A DNA stretch of 64,000 bases, from NCBI GenBank assembly GCA_045598025.1, contig JAZLLH010000060.1, forward strand, positions 14,084 through 78,083. The letters run 5' to 3'. A program made the position numbers and the translations under genes. Of the stretch, positions 16,637-25,503 are shown in pieces; within the stretch, counting starts at the first letter, position 1; each line of letters begins with the position of its first letter. Source of the DNA: UBA1195 sp045598025 (GTDB taxonomy: Bacteria > Bacteroidota > Bacteroidia > Bacteroidales > WCHB1-69). The notes beneath the pieces are model-generated. The model worked only from the letters and a program-made list of their open reading frames with translations. It made no database searches and had not been told where the DNA came from.

Positions 16637-18412
16637 TCAACTGTGTGCGTAAATATCTTTCAGATCCTTTTCGTACTTTTTCAGAATGACTCGGCGCTTC
16701 AGTTTCAGCGTCTGTGACAATTCACCGCTGTCGCTGGACCACTCATCGGCAACAATGTGGACACGCTTCAGCTGTTCGTGAGGCGCCAGCGTTTCATTGA
16801 TCTGATTCACCTCCTGCATGATACAATCTTTCACCTCCGACAGGGAAACCAAGTCCGCATCATTACGGTAAGAGAGTTTGCGCTTTTTGGCCCATTTGTG
16901 CAGATAAGACCAGTCCGGAACAATCAGCGCGGATGCAAACTTTTCGTTTTCACCCACCACCATGATGTTTCCTATAAAGGGAGATTCCTTGAAACGATTC
17001 TCCAACACCTGCGGCGCAATGTATTTGCCGGCAGAAAGCTTGAAGATTTCCTTTTTCCGGTCTGTAATGCGCAGATAGCCGTCCTTGGTCAGTTCACCTA
17101 TGTCTCCGGTATGGAACCATCCGTCTTCATCAATGGCCTCCCGGGTAGCTTCCGGATTGTTGTAATAACCCAGCATCAGACAGACACCCTTGGTCAGGAT
17201 TTCACCGTCCTCACTGAATTTCACATCAATACCAGGGAAAATCTTTCCGACCGTACCGATAACGATTTCCATGTCTTTCGGATTGTTCACGGCAATCACA
17301 GGGGAAGTCTCTGTCATTCCGTAACCTTCGAAAATATACATTTTGGCCGCGGTATACAGACGGATGATTTTTTCCTGAATGGAAGACCCGCCGGACACTA
17401 TCAGCAGTTCGTGCCCTCCCAAAGCTTCGCGCCATTTGGAATAGACCAGTTTGTCCGCTATGGCATAACGCAATTTGTATAAAGGATCTTTCCGTCTGTA
17501 ATCAAACTTCTGGGCAATACGGAAAGCCCAACGGTATATCAGACGGGACACTCCATTGAGATCCTTTCCTGCCGCCTCCAATTTACCATACATCATTTCC
17601 ATAACACGAGGCACCGCACAAAAACCGTCGGCACTCACCTCTTTCATATCCCGGGCTATGGTTCCCAAGCCTTCGGCATAGTATGTACTGATTCCGAGAT
17701 ACTGGTATTCGTAATTCATGCCGCGCTCGTAGATGTGGCAGAGCGGAAGGAAACTGAGCATCTTGTGCGTATGGTTCTTGATTTCCATATTGGCATGTCC
17801 TATTGCATTAACAACCAATCCAATATGAGAAAGCATCACACCTTTGGGAGCTGCTGTAGTACCGGATGTATAGATAATGGTACACATTTCCTCCGGACGG
17901 ATGTTCTTTTTGTTTTCTTCTATGACGGGAGCAAACTCGGAAGCTTTTTCTTCTCCCAATTTCAGAATTTCCTCCCAATTGCGCTGTCCTTCAATCGGAT
18001 TGACGGTAAACACCTCCGGACGCGGAGATATTTCATCCACGACAGGCCCCACCTGACGGAAGATTTTTTCGTTTCCGATAAATACGGCGCGGGCTTCACT
18101 GTGCGTCAATATGTGTTTGTAATCTTCCTTGCTCAAAGTGGGATACACAGGAATGGAAACCATGTGAGCCAAAGCAAGTGCCATATCCAGGAAGTTCCAT
18201 TCCGGACGGTTCTGTGTGATGATAATCACTCTGTCCCCCGCTTGAAAACCGGAAGCCAGCAGCCCATAGGCCAGATGGTGGGATATGCGGTAATAGTCAT
18301 CCACGCTGTATTTCACCCAGCCATCAGACTTGCGAATGGAAAGGATGTCGTCCTTGAATGCATATTTTTCCTTTAACTGCTCTAATAAATCAAATGTTCT
18401 TTTTACTTCCAT
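16637..18412 (-). CDS. AMP-dependent long-chain acyl-CoA ligase (second of a tandem pair)
   Basis: The ~591-residue adenylate-forming enzyme activates fatty acids to acyl-AMP and then acyl-CoA. It shows the P-loop IYTSGTTAAPKGVMLSH, the FEGYGMTETSPV motif, the WFHTGDIGEL hinge and the ITDRKKEIFKLSAGKYI C-terminal lysine region. I place the start at the ATG at 18412, which aligns with its upstream paralog (MEVKRTFDLL versus MEINRIFDLL). The two proteins are similar along their whole length, indicating a tandem duplication. A 7-base gap separates them. Exact chain-length preference is unknown. Confidence 0.92.
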   Translation of the reverse strand: MEVKRTFDLLEQLKEKYAFKDDILSIRKSDGWVKYSVDDYYRISHHLAYGLLASGFQAGDRVIIITQNRPEWNFLDMALALAHMVSIPVYPTLSKEDYKHILTHSEARAVFIGNEKIFRQVGPVVDEISPRPEVFTVNPIEGQRNWEEILKLGEEKASEFAPVIEENKKNIRPEEMCTIIYTSGTTAAPKGVMLSHIGLVVNAIGHANMEIKNHTHKMLSFLPLCHIYERGMNYEYQYLGISTYYAEGLGTIARDMKEVSADGFCAVPRVMEMMYGKLEAAGKDLNGVSRLIYRWAFRIAQKFDYRRKDPLYKLRYAIADKLVYSKWREALGGHELLIVSGGSSIQEKIIRLYTAAKMYIFEGYGMTETSPVIAVNNPKDMEIVIGTVGKIFPGIDVKFSEDGEILTKGVCLMLGYYNNPEATREAIDEDGWFHTGDIGELTKDGYLRITDRKKEIFKLSAGKYIAPQVLENRFKESPFIGNIMVVGENEKFASALIVPDWSYLHKWAKKRKLSYRNDADLVSLSEVKDCIMQEVNQINETLAPHEQLKRVHIVADEWSSDSGELSQTLKLKRRVILKKYEKDLKDIYAHS

Positions 18413-18419
18413 TGTGTCT

Positions 18420-20291
18420 TTATTGTTTGTTTTCATCCTCACTGCGATGAAGCGACTTACCAAAAGGATTGTTCAAAAGGGAAATATTAATCTGTTTGAA
18501 ACTGAATGATTGTTCCTTTTTCTCTTTGTGATTGTAAATTTCGTCAATCAGATCTTTGTATTTGATCATCAATACATTGCGTTTCAGTTTCAAGGTAGGA
18601 GAAAGTTCTCCTGTCTGTGGTGACCACTCTTCGGTCACCAGTCGGAAACACTTAATCTGCTCGTGAGGTGCCAGTTCCTTGTTGTACGTATTTATTTCCT
18701 TCTGGAAATGCTGCTGCAATTCCGGAATCTGTATCAAATCAGTATTGTCCCTGTAATGCAATTTGTGCTTGTTGGCCCAAAAATGGAGATAATTGTAATT
18801 GGGTGAAATCAAGGCCGATGCAAATTTTTCGTTTTCTCCGATAACCATCACATCGTCAATCATTTCCGATTCTTTCAGCTTGTTCTCTATGGATTGGGGA
18901 ACAATGTATTTACCGGCAGAAAGTTTGAATATTTCCTTTTTCCGATCCGTAATCTTCAGAAACAGGCCATCCACCAGGCGGCCTACATCTCCGGTATGGA
19001 ACCATCCCTCCTCATCAAAGGCTTTTTTCGTATAGACCTCGTCCTTATAATAGGCTTTCATGACAGAGTCGCCCTTGACCAGGATTTCTCCATCCTCGTC
19101 CAATTTAAATTCCATCACAGGGAGCACCGGTCCTACCGTTCCTATCTTGGTATGCCCGGATACCGGATCGTTGACCGCGATGACAGGACCTGTTTCCGTC
19201 AGACCGTAGCCTTCGAATACCCTGAGCCCCACCGCCTGAAACAGCCGGATGATTTTTTCGTTGAGTGCGGATCCGCCGCTGATGATGGTCATTTCGTTTC
19301 CACCGAATTTTTTTCGGATCTGGGAATACACCAGCACATCGTATACCTTCTGCCACATCCGGTACCATATGTTCTTATGAAAATCATATTTGTAACCGTG
19401 CTTCAAAGCCAAGCGGAAAATCCGCTTCCGGACAAACGGAAGATCCTTGCCCGACGAGAGTACCTTTTCATACATCATTTCCATTACCCTCGGAACCGTA
19501 CAGAATCCGTGGGCTTTCACCTCGGCAGACGACTGCAGTATCAAACCCATGTTATCTACGTAATAAATGCTGATACCCAGGTATTGATAATGGTAATTCA
19601 TGGTGCGCTCGAATACATGGCAGAGCGGAAGGAAACTGAGCACCCGGCAGGTGGAATCCATGGGTTCCACCCGGACATGGGACAGAAAATTGGAAATGAT
19701 GTTGCGATGCGTCAGCATGACCCCTTTAGGCACCCCTGTGGTTCCTGAGGTGTACACCATGGTAGCGACATCATCGGGAAGGATACTGTCCTTGATTTCT
19801 TTCAGAATGGGAGCATCTTTCCGACGATAGAATATGCCCTGCTTGAAGACAGAAAACAGCACATCCTCGCCTTCGATGGGGTCGAGCGTATATATACGCG
19901 GATGTTTCTCGAAAGTCTCAAATGCAGGACGTATACGGTTGTAGATTGCCCTGTTGCCAATAATGACCATTTTGGCATCGGAATGGTTCACAATATAGGT
20001 GTAGTCATTCCTGCTCAATGTGGGATACACGGGAATATGTACTACACCCAACATACTCAAAGCCATATCGATGATATTGAATTCCGGTCGATTGTTCGTC
20101 ACTGTGATTACGTGGTCTCCTTTCCGGAGTCCCAATTCGTAAAATCCGTAACTCATGATCTCGGAATATTTGCAGTAATCACCGATGCTGAACTTTGTCC
20201 ATTCGCCGTTCCGCTTGGATGCAAGGATGTCTTCTTTTTCGTATTTTTCCGACATCCAGTCCAGTAAATCAAATATCCTATTTATTTCCAA
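18420..20291 (-). CDS. AMP-dependent long-chain acyl-CoA ligase (first of a tandem pair), TTG start
   Basis: This 623-residue paralog of the next gene has the same motifs: VYTSGTTGVPKGVMLTH, FEGYGLTETGPV, WFHTGDVGRL and ITDRKKEIFKLSAGKYI. The start is a TTG at 20291; this is supported by alignment with the paralog, since the first in-frame ATG (20255) would cut off the conserved FDLLDWM stretch. It has ~20 extra C-terminal residues beyond the paralog. It opens a six-gene operon (two ligases, hpt, rbfA, LolC/E-like, nnrD) driven by the -7 element at 20317. Confidence 0.92.
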   Translation of the reverse strand: MEINRIFDLLDWMSEKYEKEDILASKRNGEWTKFSIGDYCKYSEIMSYGFYELGLRKGDHVITVTNNRPEFNIIDMALSMLGVVHIPVYPTLSRNDYTYIVNHSDAKMVIIGNRAIYNRIRPAFETFEKHPRIYTLDPIEGEDVLFSVFKQGIFYRRKDAPILKEIKDSILPDDVATMVYTSGTTGVPKGVMLTHRNIISNFLSHVRVEPMDSTCRVLSFLPLCHVFERTMNYHYQYLGISIYYVDNMGLILQSSAEVKAHGFCTVPRVMEMMYEKVLSSGKDLPFVRKRIFRLALKHGYKYDFHKNIWYRMWQKVYDVLVYSQIRKKFGGNEMTIISGGSALNEKIIRLFQAVGLRVFEGYGLTETGPVIAVNDPVSGHTKIGTVGPVLPVMEFKLDEDGEILVKGDSVMKAYYKDEVYTKKAFDEEGWFHTGDVGRLVDGLFLKITDRKKEIFKLSAGKYIVPQSIENKLKESEMIDDVMVIGENEKFASALISPNYNYLHFWANKHKLHYRDNTDLIQIPELQQHFQKEINTYNKELAPHEQIKCFRLVTEEWSPQTGELSPTLKLKRNVLMIKYKDLIDEIYNHKEKKEQSFSFKQINISLLNNPFGKSLHRSEDENKQ

Positions 20292-20316
20292 AACCAGCCG
20301 AGTTTATTTTATCCTG

Positions 20317-20324
20317 CAAAAGTA
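20317..20324 (-). promoter_or_regulatory. -7 promoter element for the acyl-CoA ligase operon
   Basis: The minus strand reads TACTTTTG followed by C, a full consensus match, 26 bases before the TTG start at 20291. It lies just downstream of the neighbouring gene's terminator. Confidence 0.75.
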
Positions 20325-20338
20325 CAAAAAATGTAAAT

Positions 20339-20368
20339 AAAAAAAGCGGTCTGAGACCGCTTTTTTTG
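20339..20368 (-). terminator. Terminator of the adhesin-like gene
   Basis: GCGGTC (20346-20351) pairs with GACCGC (20355-20360) around a TGA loop. The stem is extended by A7/T7 tracts, so it can end transcription in both directions. It lies 18 bases past the stop of the minus-strand T9SS gene. Confidence 0.88.
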
Positions 20369-20385
20369 TCAATCTCATAGAAAGA

Positions 20386-22104
20386 TTATCGTACTACGTT
20401 GATTTTTTGCGTAGAGAAACCTTTTTCAGTATTGATTCTTACAATGTAAAGTCCGTTGGAGAAGTTCTGCGTATTCACGTCCACCTGATTGTCGGCGGCA
20501 GTGGTCTGATATACTTTCTGACCGACGGCATTGTACACTTCAACGTTTTTGATGGTACCGGCGGCAGAAATAGAGAACTGATCCTGAGCGGGATTCGGAT
20601 ACACGGAAACCGAACGGTCAATGGAACATTCGGGCACATCCACGGCACGGGCGATGTTGATGTCGTCTACGTACAGTTTGGCATTGGAAGCCTCACTGGT
20701 GCAATGGAAACCGATGTAATAGTATCCGGGTTTTTCCACTTTGAAACGGGCAGTTCCTTTCAGATAGCTGCGGTCCAGATCGCTTTGGTCGGAACCGACC
20801 TGATTGACGATGTTCTCATGCCATGCCAATTCCCACATCAGCGCCTGATATTTCTGTTGATAAGCCCAAGCTACCGTCATTTTCTGAGGTTTCGAGGCAT
20901 CCGAAGTACCATACCAATAGGACAGTTCGTACGTTTTGTTTGCATCCGGAAAATAAATCAGTTTGGTAAAGAACCAGTCGTTTGCATTGTATTTGGTGTT
21001 GCCTGCATACTGCATGCAACCGGTTCCCCGACGGGAATACATCACAGTCTGCACATCCTGCCAAGTGGATTCGTCACGGAAGATGTTGAAAACACGGACA
21101 CCGGAAATATCGGCTGCAGAGTCAAAACTGTTGTAGTAAGGAATACCGGCAGGACTCACATTGTCGACCACGGTTTTGGGCAGCGTATCGTTGCTGTGGT
21201 CCAGATCACCGGGAACATCCACCCACGCCCAGATGGTATCACGGGAACCCTTGGCGAAACTGACACGCTTCGGGAAGGTGATGTGGGCCGTATCCAAAGT
21301 CTTCATGTTGCGGTTGACCTTGTAGTTGTTGGCATAGATGTAATCGGAACCCTTGGAGGACTGTATGTACCAGAGGTCAAAGGTATTGACTTCATGACCG
21401 CGGTTTTTGATGACAAAAGTCAGATTGACGCTGGTGTCCACATTCTGCATGGGAACTTCAGGGCTCCACATTTCCACGATTTCCATGTCATACTCGTTGA
21501 CGGCACCCACTTTGATCAGGTCCAATCCGAACACAGCACCGAATTCAATAGTTGATTTGGGGAAGAAATAGGCACGGAAAGCAATGTAGATGTTCTTTCC
21601 GACATAGTCTGCCAGCGAATAGGCATAGGATGTCCAGGAAGTGCTGCGGTAGGCAGGGAAAGAATCCAGCACGGTGAAAGATTCCGGATTGGCATCCGTG
21701 GTGGAAATCAACACCTGCAGATTGTTGTTCTCACTGCCGGTGAAATTATTGAGATAGAAACTCAGATAATCGCCGTTGGAAATATTCTTGATCTGAGGTG
21801 AAATCAGCCAGGAATCGGTACCCTTATTGGGAGCGCCTCCACAGGCAAAAGTGACGAGATTCTTGTTGGTATCGCCATTCGTAGGAGGCGTTACCACGGT
21901 TCCGAGAATAGTCTGTCCGGACACATTGATGACCCAACCCTTGGCGTTGTCGCCACAGGAACTACGCATGGTCTGTTTGTGGACAACCGTCCAATTGCTG
22001 AGTTCAATCCTGTGATTGTACGTTTCCCAGCCCTCGTAGAAATTCTGAGCCTGCATAAAACCTACGGACAGGAAGAACATCAAAAATAAACTTACTTTCT
22101 TCAT
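20386..22104 (-). CDS. Exported choice-of-anchor/cleaved-adhesin-like protein with T9SS sorting domain
   Basis: The 572-residue protein has a signal peptide (MKKVSLFLMFFLSVGFMQAQ) and an N-terminal ~180-residue jelly-roll domain of the cleaved-adhesin / choice-of-anchor J type (FYEGWETY, TDSWLISPQI, then an AFRAYFF-like strand). A middle region resembles CARDB-like beta domains (VPMQNVDTSVNLTFVIKN). A second jelly-roll-like domain covers residues ~320-480 (PYYNSFDSAADISG), and a T9SS sorting domain ends it (VSVYPNPAQDQFSI ... NGLYIVRI). Such proteins bind glycans or proteins at the surface. It is monocistronic, with its own promoter and terminator. Confidence 0.88.
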   Translation of the reverse strand: MKKVSLFLMFFLSVGFMQAQNFYEGWETYNHRIELSNWTVVHKQTMRSSCGDNAKGWVINVSGQTILGTVVTPPTNGDTNKNLVTFACGGAPNKGTDSWLISPQIKNISNGDYLSFYLNNFTGSENNNLQVLISTTDANPESFTVLDSFPAYRSTSWTSYAYSLADYVGKNIYIAFRAYFFPKSTIEFGAVFGLDLIKVGAVNEYDMEIVEMWSPEVPMQNVDTSVNLTFVIKNRGHEVNTFDLWYIQSSKGSDYIYANNYKVNRNMKTLDTAHITFPKRVSFAKGSRDTIWAWVDVPGDLDHSNDTLPKTVVDNVSPAGIPYYNSFDSAADISGVRVFNIFRDESTWQDVQTVMYSRRGTGCMQYAGNTKYNANDWFFTKLIYFPDANKTYELSYWYGTSDASKPQKMTVAWAYQQKYQALMWELAWHENIVNQVGSDQSDLDRSYLKGTARFKVEKPGYYYIGFHCTSEASNAKLYVDDINIARAVDVPECSIDRSVSVYPNPAQDQFSISAAGTIKNVEVYNAVGQKVYQTTAADNQVDVNTQNFSNGLYIVRINTEKGFSTQKINVVR

Positions 22105-22194
22105 TTTAAGTTTTATTTAGTTAATAATTAAACATTTCGTATCCATTATTCCTTACTGTGGATTTCCCAGCAAAGTCAAGGGACAACTTTTTTG

Positions 22195-22202
22195 CAAAAG
22201 TA
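22195..22202 (-). promoter_or_regulatory. -7 promoter element for the adhesin-like gene
   Basis: The minus strand reads TACTTTTG followed by C. The leader is about 87 bases, long for this genome; I saw no clear structure in it. Confidence 0.7.
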
Positions 22203-22288
22203 CAAACTTTTTTGAAACAAAGGACTGTTTTTGCCTGATTTTTTTTCATGCCGTCCGACAAAAAAACGCTATGCAATGATTTTTTATC

Positions 22289-22296
22289 TATTTTTG
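22289..22296 (+). promoter_or_regulatory. -7 promoter element for the TonB-dependent receptor
   Basis: TATTTTTG followed by C matches TAnnTTTG. It places transcription start near 22300 and rules out the upstream open start at 22231, leaving the ATG at 22312 with a leader of about 12 bases. Confidence 0.7.
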
Positions 22297-22311
22297 CACT
22301 TTGAATTCGCG

Positions 22312-24684
22312 ATGAAGAACTTCCGACACATATGGTTCATTCTGTGTTTTATTCCATGCTGCCTGATGGGACAGGGACGTATCATACTCAGCGGATACGT
22401 TCGGGATTCCTTGAGCCGGGAGGCACTGGAAGGAGCCAACATCTACCTGAAAGAAGCATCCTCCGGATGCACGAGCGGAAGCAGAGGAAACTTCCGGATC
22501 ACACTGGATACCGGATGTTTCACCCTAAAAGTATCCTTTGTAGGATACCGTCCCTTTGAACAGAAAATCAGACTGACGGGAGACCAAAAAATCAATGTGT
22601 GGCTCTCCCCTGTCGAAATCGAAGGACAAACCGTCACCGTAACGGCATCCCGCAACGACCAGAATGTAGAAGAAAGTCAGATGGGCAGGACGGAACTGCA
22701 TATAGAGTCCATCAAGAAAATGCCGGCATTCTTCGGTGAAACCGATGTGCTGAAAAGCATACAGCTGCTCCCCGGCATACAGAGTTCCGGAGAAGGGAAT
22801 TCGGGTTTTCACGTCAGGGGCGGAAGCATCGACCAGAACCTCATTCTGTTGGACAATGTCAACATCTACAATGCCGGACACCTTTTCGGATTCTTTTCCG
22901 TATTCAATCCGGATGCCGTACAGACTGCTGAAGTGATGAAGGGGGACATCCCTGCCAATTACGGAGGACGGCTGTCCTCCGTGCTGAATGTCGTCAGTCC
23001 GAACGGGAATGAGCAGTACTGGACCGGCAATGCCGGAATCGGACTGATTTTTTCCGACCTGCACATCGAAGGTCCTCTGGTCAAAGACAAAGCGTCCCTG
23101 CTTCTGGCCGGAAGACGTACCTACGTAGATGCTGTCATACAACCTTTTCTGCGACCGACATCCTACCTCAAGGGGCTGAAATTCTATTTCTACGATCTCA
23201 ACGGCAAACTGAGCTGGTCCATCAATAGAAACAACCAATTGTATCTCAGCGCATACAAAGGATCTGATACCTACGGATTCCGAAGTCCGGATGCCGCCTT
23301 GGATGCCCAATTCCATTGGGACAACACATCCGCAGCCCTGAACTGGTGGCATTTCTTCAACTCCCAGACGGAGCTGAATACCCATTTTTCCATCACCGAC
23401 TACACCTTTGAGACCGACATGAGGATGGAAATCTATCAGATTGCCGTCCTTTCCGGAATCCGGGACTACTCCCTCCGATGCGACCTGGACTGCCATCCTT
23501 CGGAACGTCAGCTGCTGCAGGTCGGAGGCACCTACACCTATCATCTGTTCGATCCGAACAATTATCATGCGCTCTCCGGCGGTGTACCCATGCAGTTCCA
23601 GGAAAGGGAAAGACTGTTCGCACACGATGCCGCAGTGTACGTTCTGGACCGGTTTTCCTTAGGGAGACACATCAAATGCAATGTAGGACTGAGAACATCC
23701 TATTTTCAACAGACGGGCCCCTATCATGCCTATGTGCTGAACGGGTTCGGACAGGCGGTGGACACTATTTTCTACGCCAAGGGAAGCAAAGTGAAGGACT
23801 ACTGGGGATTGGAACCCCGGATTTCCTTCCGCTACGCCATTGATTCCAACCGATCCGTCAAGGCAGCCTATAATCACAACTACCAATACGTGCAACAGGT
23901 GGCCCTTTCCTGTATTTCCCTTCCTACAGACGCCTGGATTCCGAGTTCGGCGAACATCCTGCCGCAAGTATGTGACCAGTGGGCCGCCGGCTGGTTTCAG
24001 GACTTTCTGGACCACGAACTGACCACATCCTTCGAAGCCTACTACAAGAACATGCGCAACCTGACCGAATACAAGGCGGGGTTTTCCCCTTTCAACGAAG
24101 CCACCAACGGATATGCCAACGCCTACACCCAAGGAAAGGGATGGTCCTATGGATTCGAATGCCTGCTCCAGAAAAACAGGGGCCGGCTGAGCGGATGGCT
24201 GTCCTATACCCTATCCTGGTCCTTCCGTCAATTTGAAGAGCTCAACAACGGCAAGACTTTCTGCGCCAAGAACGACCGTCGCCATGACGTCTCTCTCATG
24301 CTGAGCTATGAAATCCTTCCGCGGCTCACCACTTCCATCGTATGGGTATACGCAACGGGAAATACCATGACGGTTCCTATCGGGTACTATTTCGTCGGAT
24401 ATAATCTGGTAGTGGAATACAGTGAAACCAATGCATACCGCATGCCGCCCTACCACCGCATGGACATCTCCGTCAATTGGGTATTCCGCCGCAACGAACG
24501 CTGGGAACAGAGCCTGAATTTCTCCGTGTACAATGTGTACAACCGGAGAAACCCCTTCTTCATCAATATATACACATCCCTGCAGGGCCAGGATATCAGC
24601 AAGCTGTCATTGGAAACAACGGCCTACCAAATGTCCCTTTTCCCCATACTGCCGTCCGTATCCTGGAACATCCGCTTCAAATAG
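22312..24684 (+). CDS. TonB-dependent outer membrane receptor with carboxypeptidase-regulatory-like domain
   Basis: The ~790-residue protein has a signal peptide (MKNFRHIWFILCFIPCCLMGQG), a ~75-residue carboxypeptidase-D-regulatory-like domain (SGYVRDSLSREALEGANIYL ... FVGYRPFEQ), a plug (ETDVLKSIQLLPGIQSSGEG, FHVRGGSIDQNLILLDN) and a 22-strand-type barrel. It lacks an adjacent SusD-like lipoprotein, so it is more FecA/CirA-like than SusC-like; the ligand may be a siderophore, vitamin or peptide. It depends on an ExbB-ExbD-TonB motor such as the one at 33.5-35.4 kb. The final strand ends in an aromatic residue with a basic tail (SWNIRFK). Confidence 0.92.
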   Translation: MKNFRHIWFILCFIPCCLMGQGRIILSGYVRDSLSREALEGANIYLKEASSGCTSGSRGNFRITLDTGCFTLKVSFVGYRPFEQKIRLTGDQKINVWLSPVEIEGQTVTVTASRNDQNVEESQMGRTELHIESIKKMPAFFGETDVLKSIQLLPGIQSSGEGNSGFHVRGGSIDQNLILLDNVNIYNAGHLFGFFSVFNPDAVQTAEVMKGDIPANYGGRLSSVLNVVSPNGNEQYWTGNAGIGLIFSDLHIEGPLVKDKASLLLAGRRTYVDAVIQPFLRPTSYLKGLKFYFYDLNGKLSWSINRNNQLYLSAYKGSDTYGFRSPDAALDAQFHWDNTSAALNWWHFFNSQTELNTHFSITDYTFETDMRMEIYQIAVLSGIRDYSLRCDLDCHPSERQLLQVGGTYTYHLFDPNNYHALSGGVPMQFQERERLFAHDAAVYVLDRFSLGRHIKCNVGLRTSYFQQTGPYHAYVLNGFGQAVDTIFYAKGSKVKDYWGLEPRISFRYAIDSNRSVKAAYNHNYQYVQQVALSCISLPTDAWIPSSANILPQVCDQWAAGWFQDFLDHELTTSFEAYYKNMRNLTEYKAGFSPFNEATNGYANAYTQGKGWSYGFECLLQKNRGRLSGWLSYTLSWSFRQFEELNNGKTFCAKNDRRHDVSLMLSYEILPRLTTSIVWVYATGNTMTVPIGYYFVGYNLVVEYSETNAYRMPPYHRMDISVNWVFRRNERWEQSLNFSVYNVYNRRNPFFINIYTSLQGQDISKLSLETTAYQMSLFPILPSVSWNIRFK

Positions 24685-24688
24685 CGCC

Positions 24689-25393
24689 TCAGAGCATATC
24701 GAATGCCAGACTGGCCAGGCTGACCTTTACGCCGGGAAGGGACTGCAGACAGCGCGCCGCGGCTTCCATCGTAGCCCCGGTCGTCGTCACATCATCTACC
24801 AGAATCAGATGCCTCCCCTGAAGAGAGGCAGCATCCCGGATTTCGAAAATGCCGCTGACATTTTCCCACCGCTGATACACTCCGCGACGCGTTTGTGTTG
24901 AAGTAGCCCGGCTCCGGACCAGGGCATCCGACACCACCGGCAGATGGAGAACTTCGGCCATGCCTTCGGCCACCGCCTCGCTCTGATTGTACCCCCGCTC
25001 CCGCTGCCGTTTGGGATGCAAAGGAACAGGAACGATGGCATCCGCCGTAGAAAACACAGGATGCTCCGACAGATTCAAGCCCAAACGGTGACCGAAAAAA
25101 ACACCGATTTCCCGTTTCCCTTTATATTTCAAATGATGTATCAGCGACTGTACTCCACTGCCTTTACGGAAATAGAAATACGATGCAGCCGCTTCCACTT
25201 CCACCCTGCCCCAGAACATTTTTTCCATGGGATTGGGCGTATAGGTATGAAAATCGGTCAAAGGCAGGTGAAGTTCGCATTCGGTACACAACAGGATTTC
25301 CTGATTTACCATTTTTTTGCCGCAGGCATAACAATATTTGGGATAAAAAAGGGCCAAAAAATCCCCAAACCATTCGCTTTTCAAATGTAACAT
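24689..25393 (-). CDS. comF: ComF-family phosphoribosyltransferase-like protein
   Basis: The ~234-residue protein has an N-terminal zinc-finger-like motif (CYACGKK ... LLCTECE) and a C-terminal type I phosphoribosyltransferase fold with the PRPP loop LILVDDVTTTGATM. ComF proteins are tied to DNA uptake and single-strand processing, though many homologs are uncharacterised. I chose the ATG at 25393 (MLHLKSEW), as the longer frame to 25480 runs through the promoter region. It converges on the TonB receptor gene and is divergent from the coiled-coil gene through mirrored promoters. Confidence 0.9.
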   Translation of the reverse strand: MLHLKSEWFGDFLALFYPKYCYACGKKMVNQEILLCTECELHLPLTDFHTYTPNPMEKMFWGRVEVEAAASYFYFRKGSGVQSLIHHLKYKGKREIGVFFGHRLGLNLSEHPVFSTADAIVPVPLHPKRQRERGYNQSEAVAEGMAEVLHLPVVSDALVRSRATSTQTRRGVYQRWENVSGIFEIRDAASLQGRHLILVDDVTTTGATMEAAARCLQSLPGVKVSLASLAFDML

Positions 25394-25428
25394 ATTAAGG
25401 ATCAGTGTTAATAAATTTATTTTCCAAA

Positions 25429-25465
25429 CGTACAAAGATACCTGATAAATGAATATCTTTGTACG
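25429..25465. promoter_or_regulatory. Mirrored divergent promoters in a perfect inverted repeat
   Basis: CGTACAAAGATA (25429-25440) and TATCTTTGTACG (25454-25465) are exact reverse complements separated by 13 bases. Each arm holds a -7 element TATCTTTG: 25433-25440 on the minus strand for comF and 25454-25461 on the plus strand for the coiled-coil gene. Each promoter's expected -33 region falls on the other's -7 box, so the two are likely mutually exclusive, or bound by one dimeric protein. Start codons lie ~36-38 bases beyond each arm. Confidence 0.75.
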
Positions 25466-25503
25466 AATTTTTGAAACCATTTTTTACTTACAACTCAACG
25501 TTT

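Noticed and set aside
20407..21555. 382-codon plus-strand frame opposite the adhesin-like gene
   Set aside because: No signal, motif or promoter; the minus strand has a signal peptide and T9SS domain.
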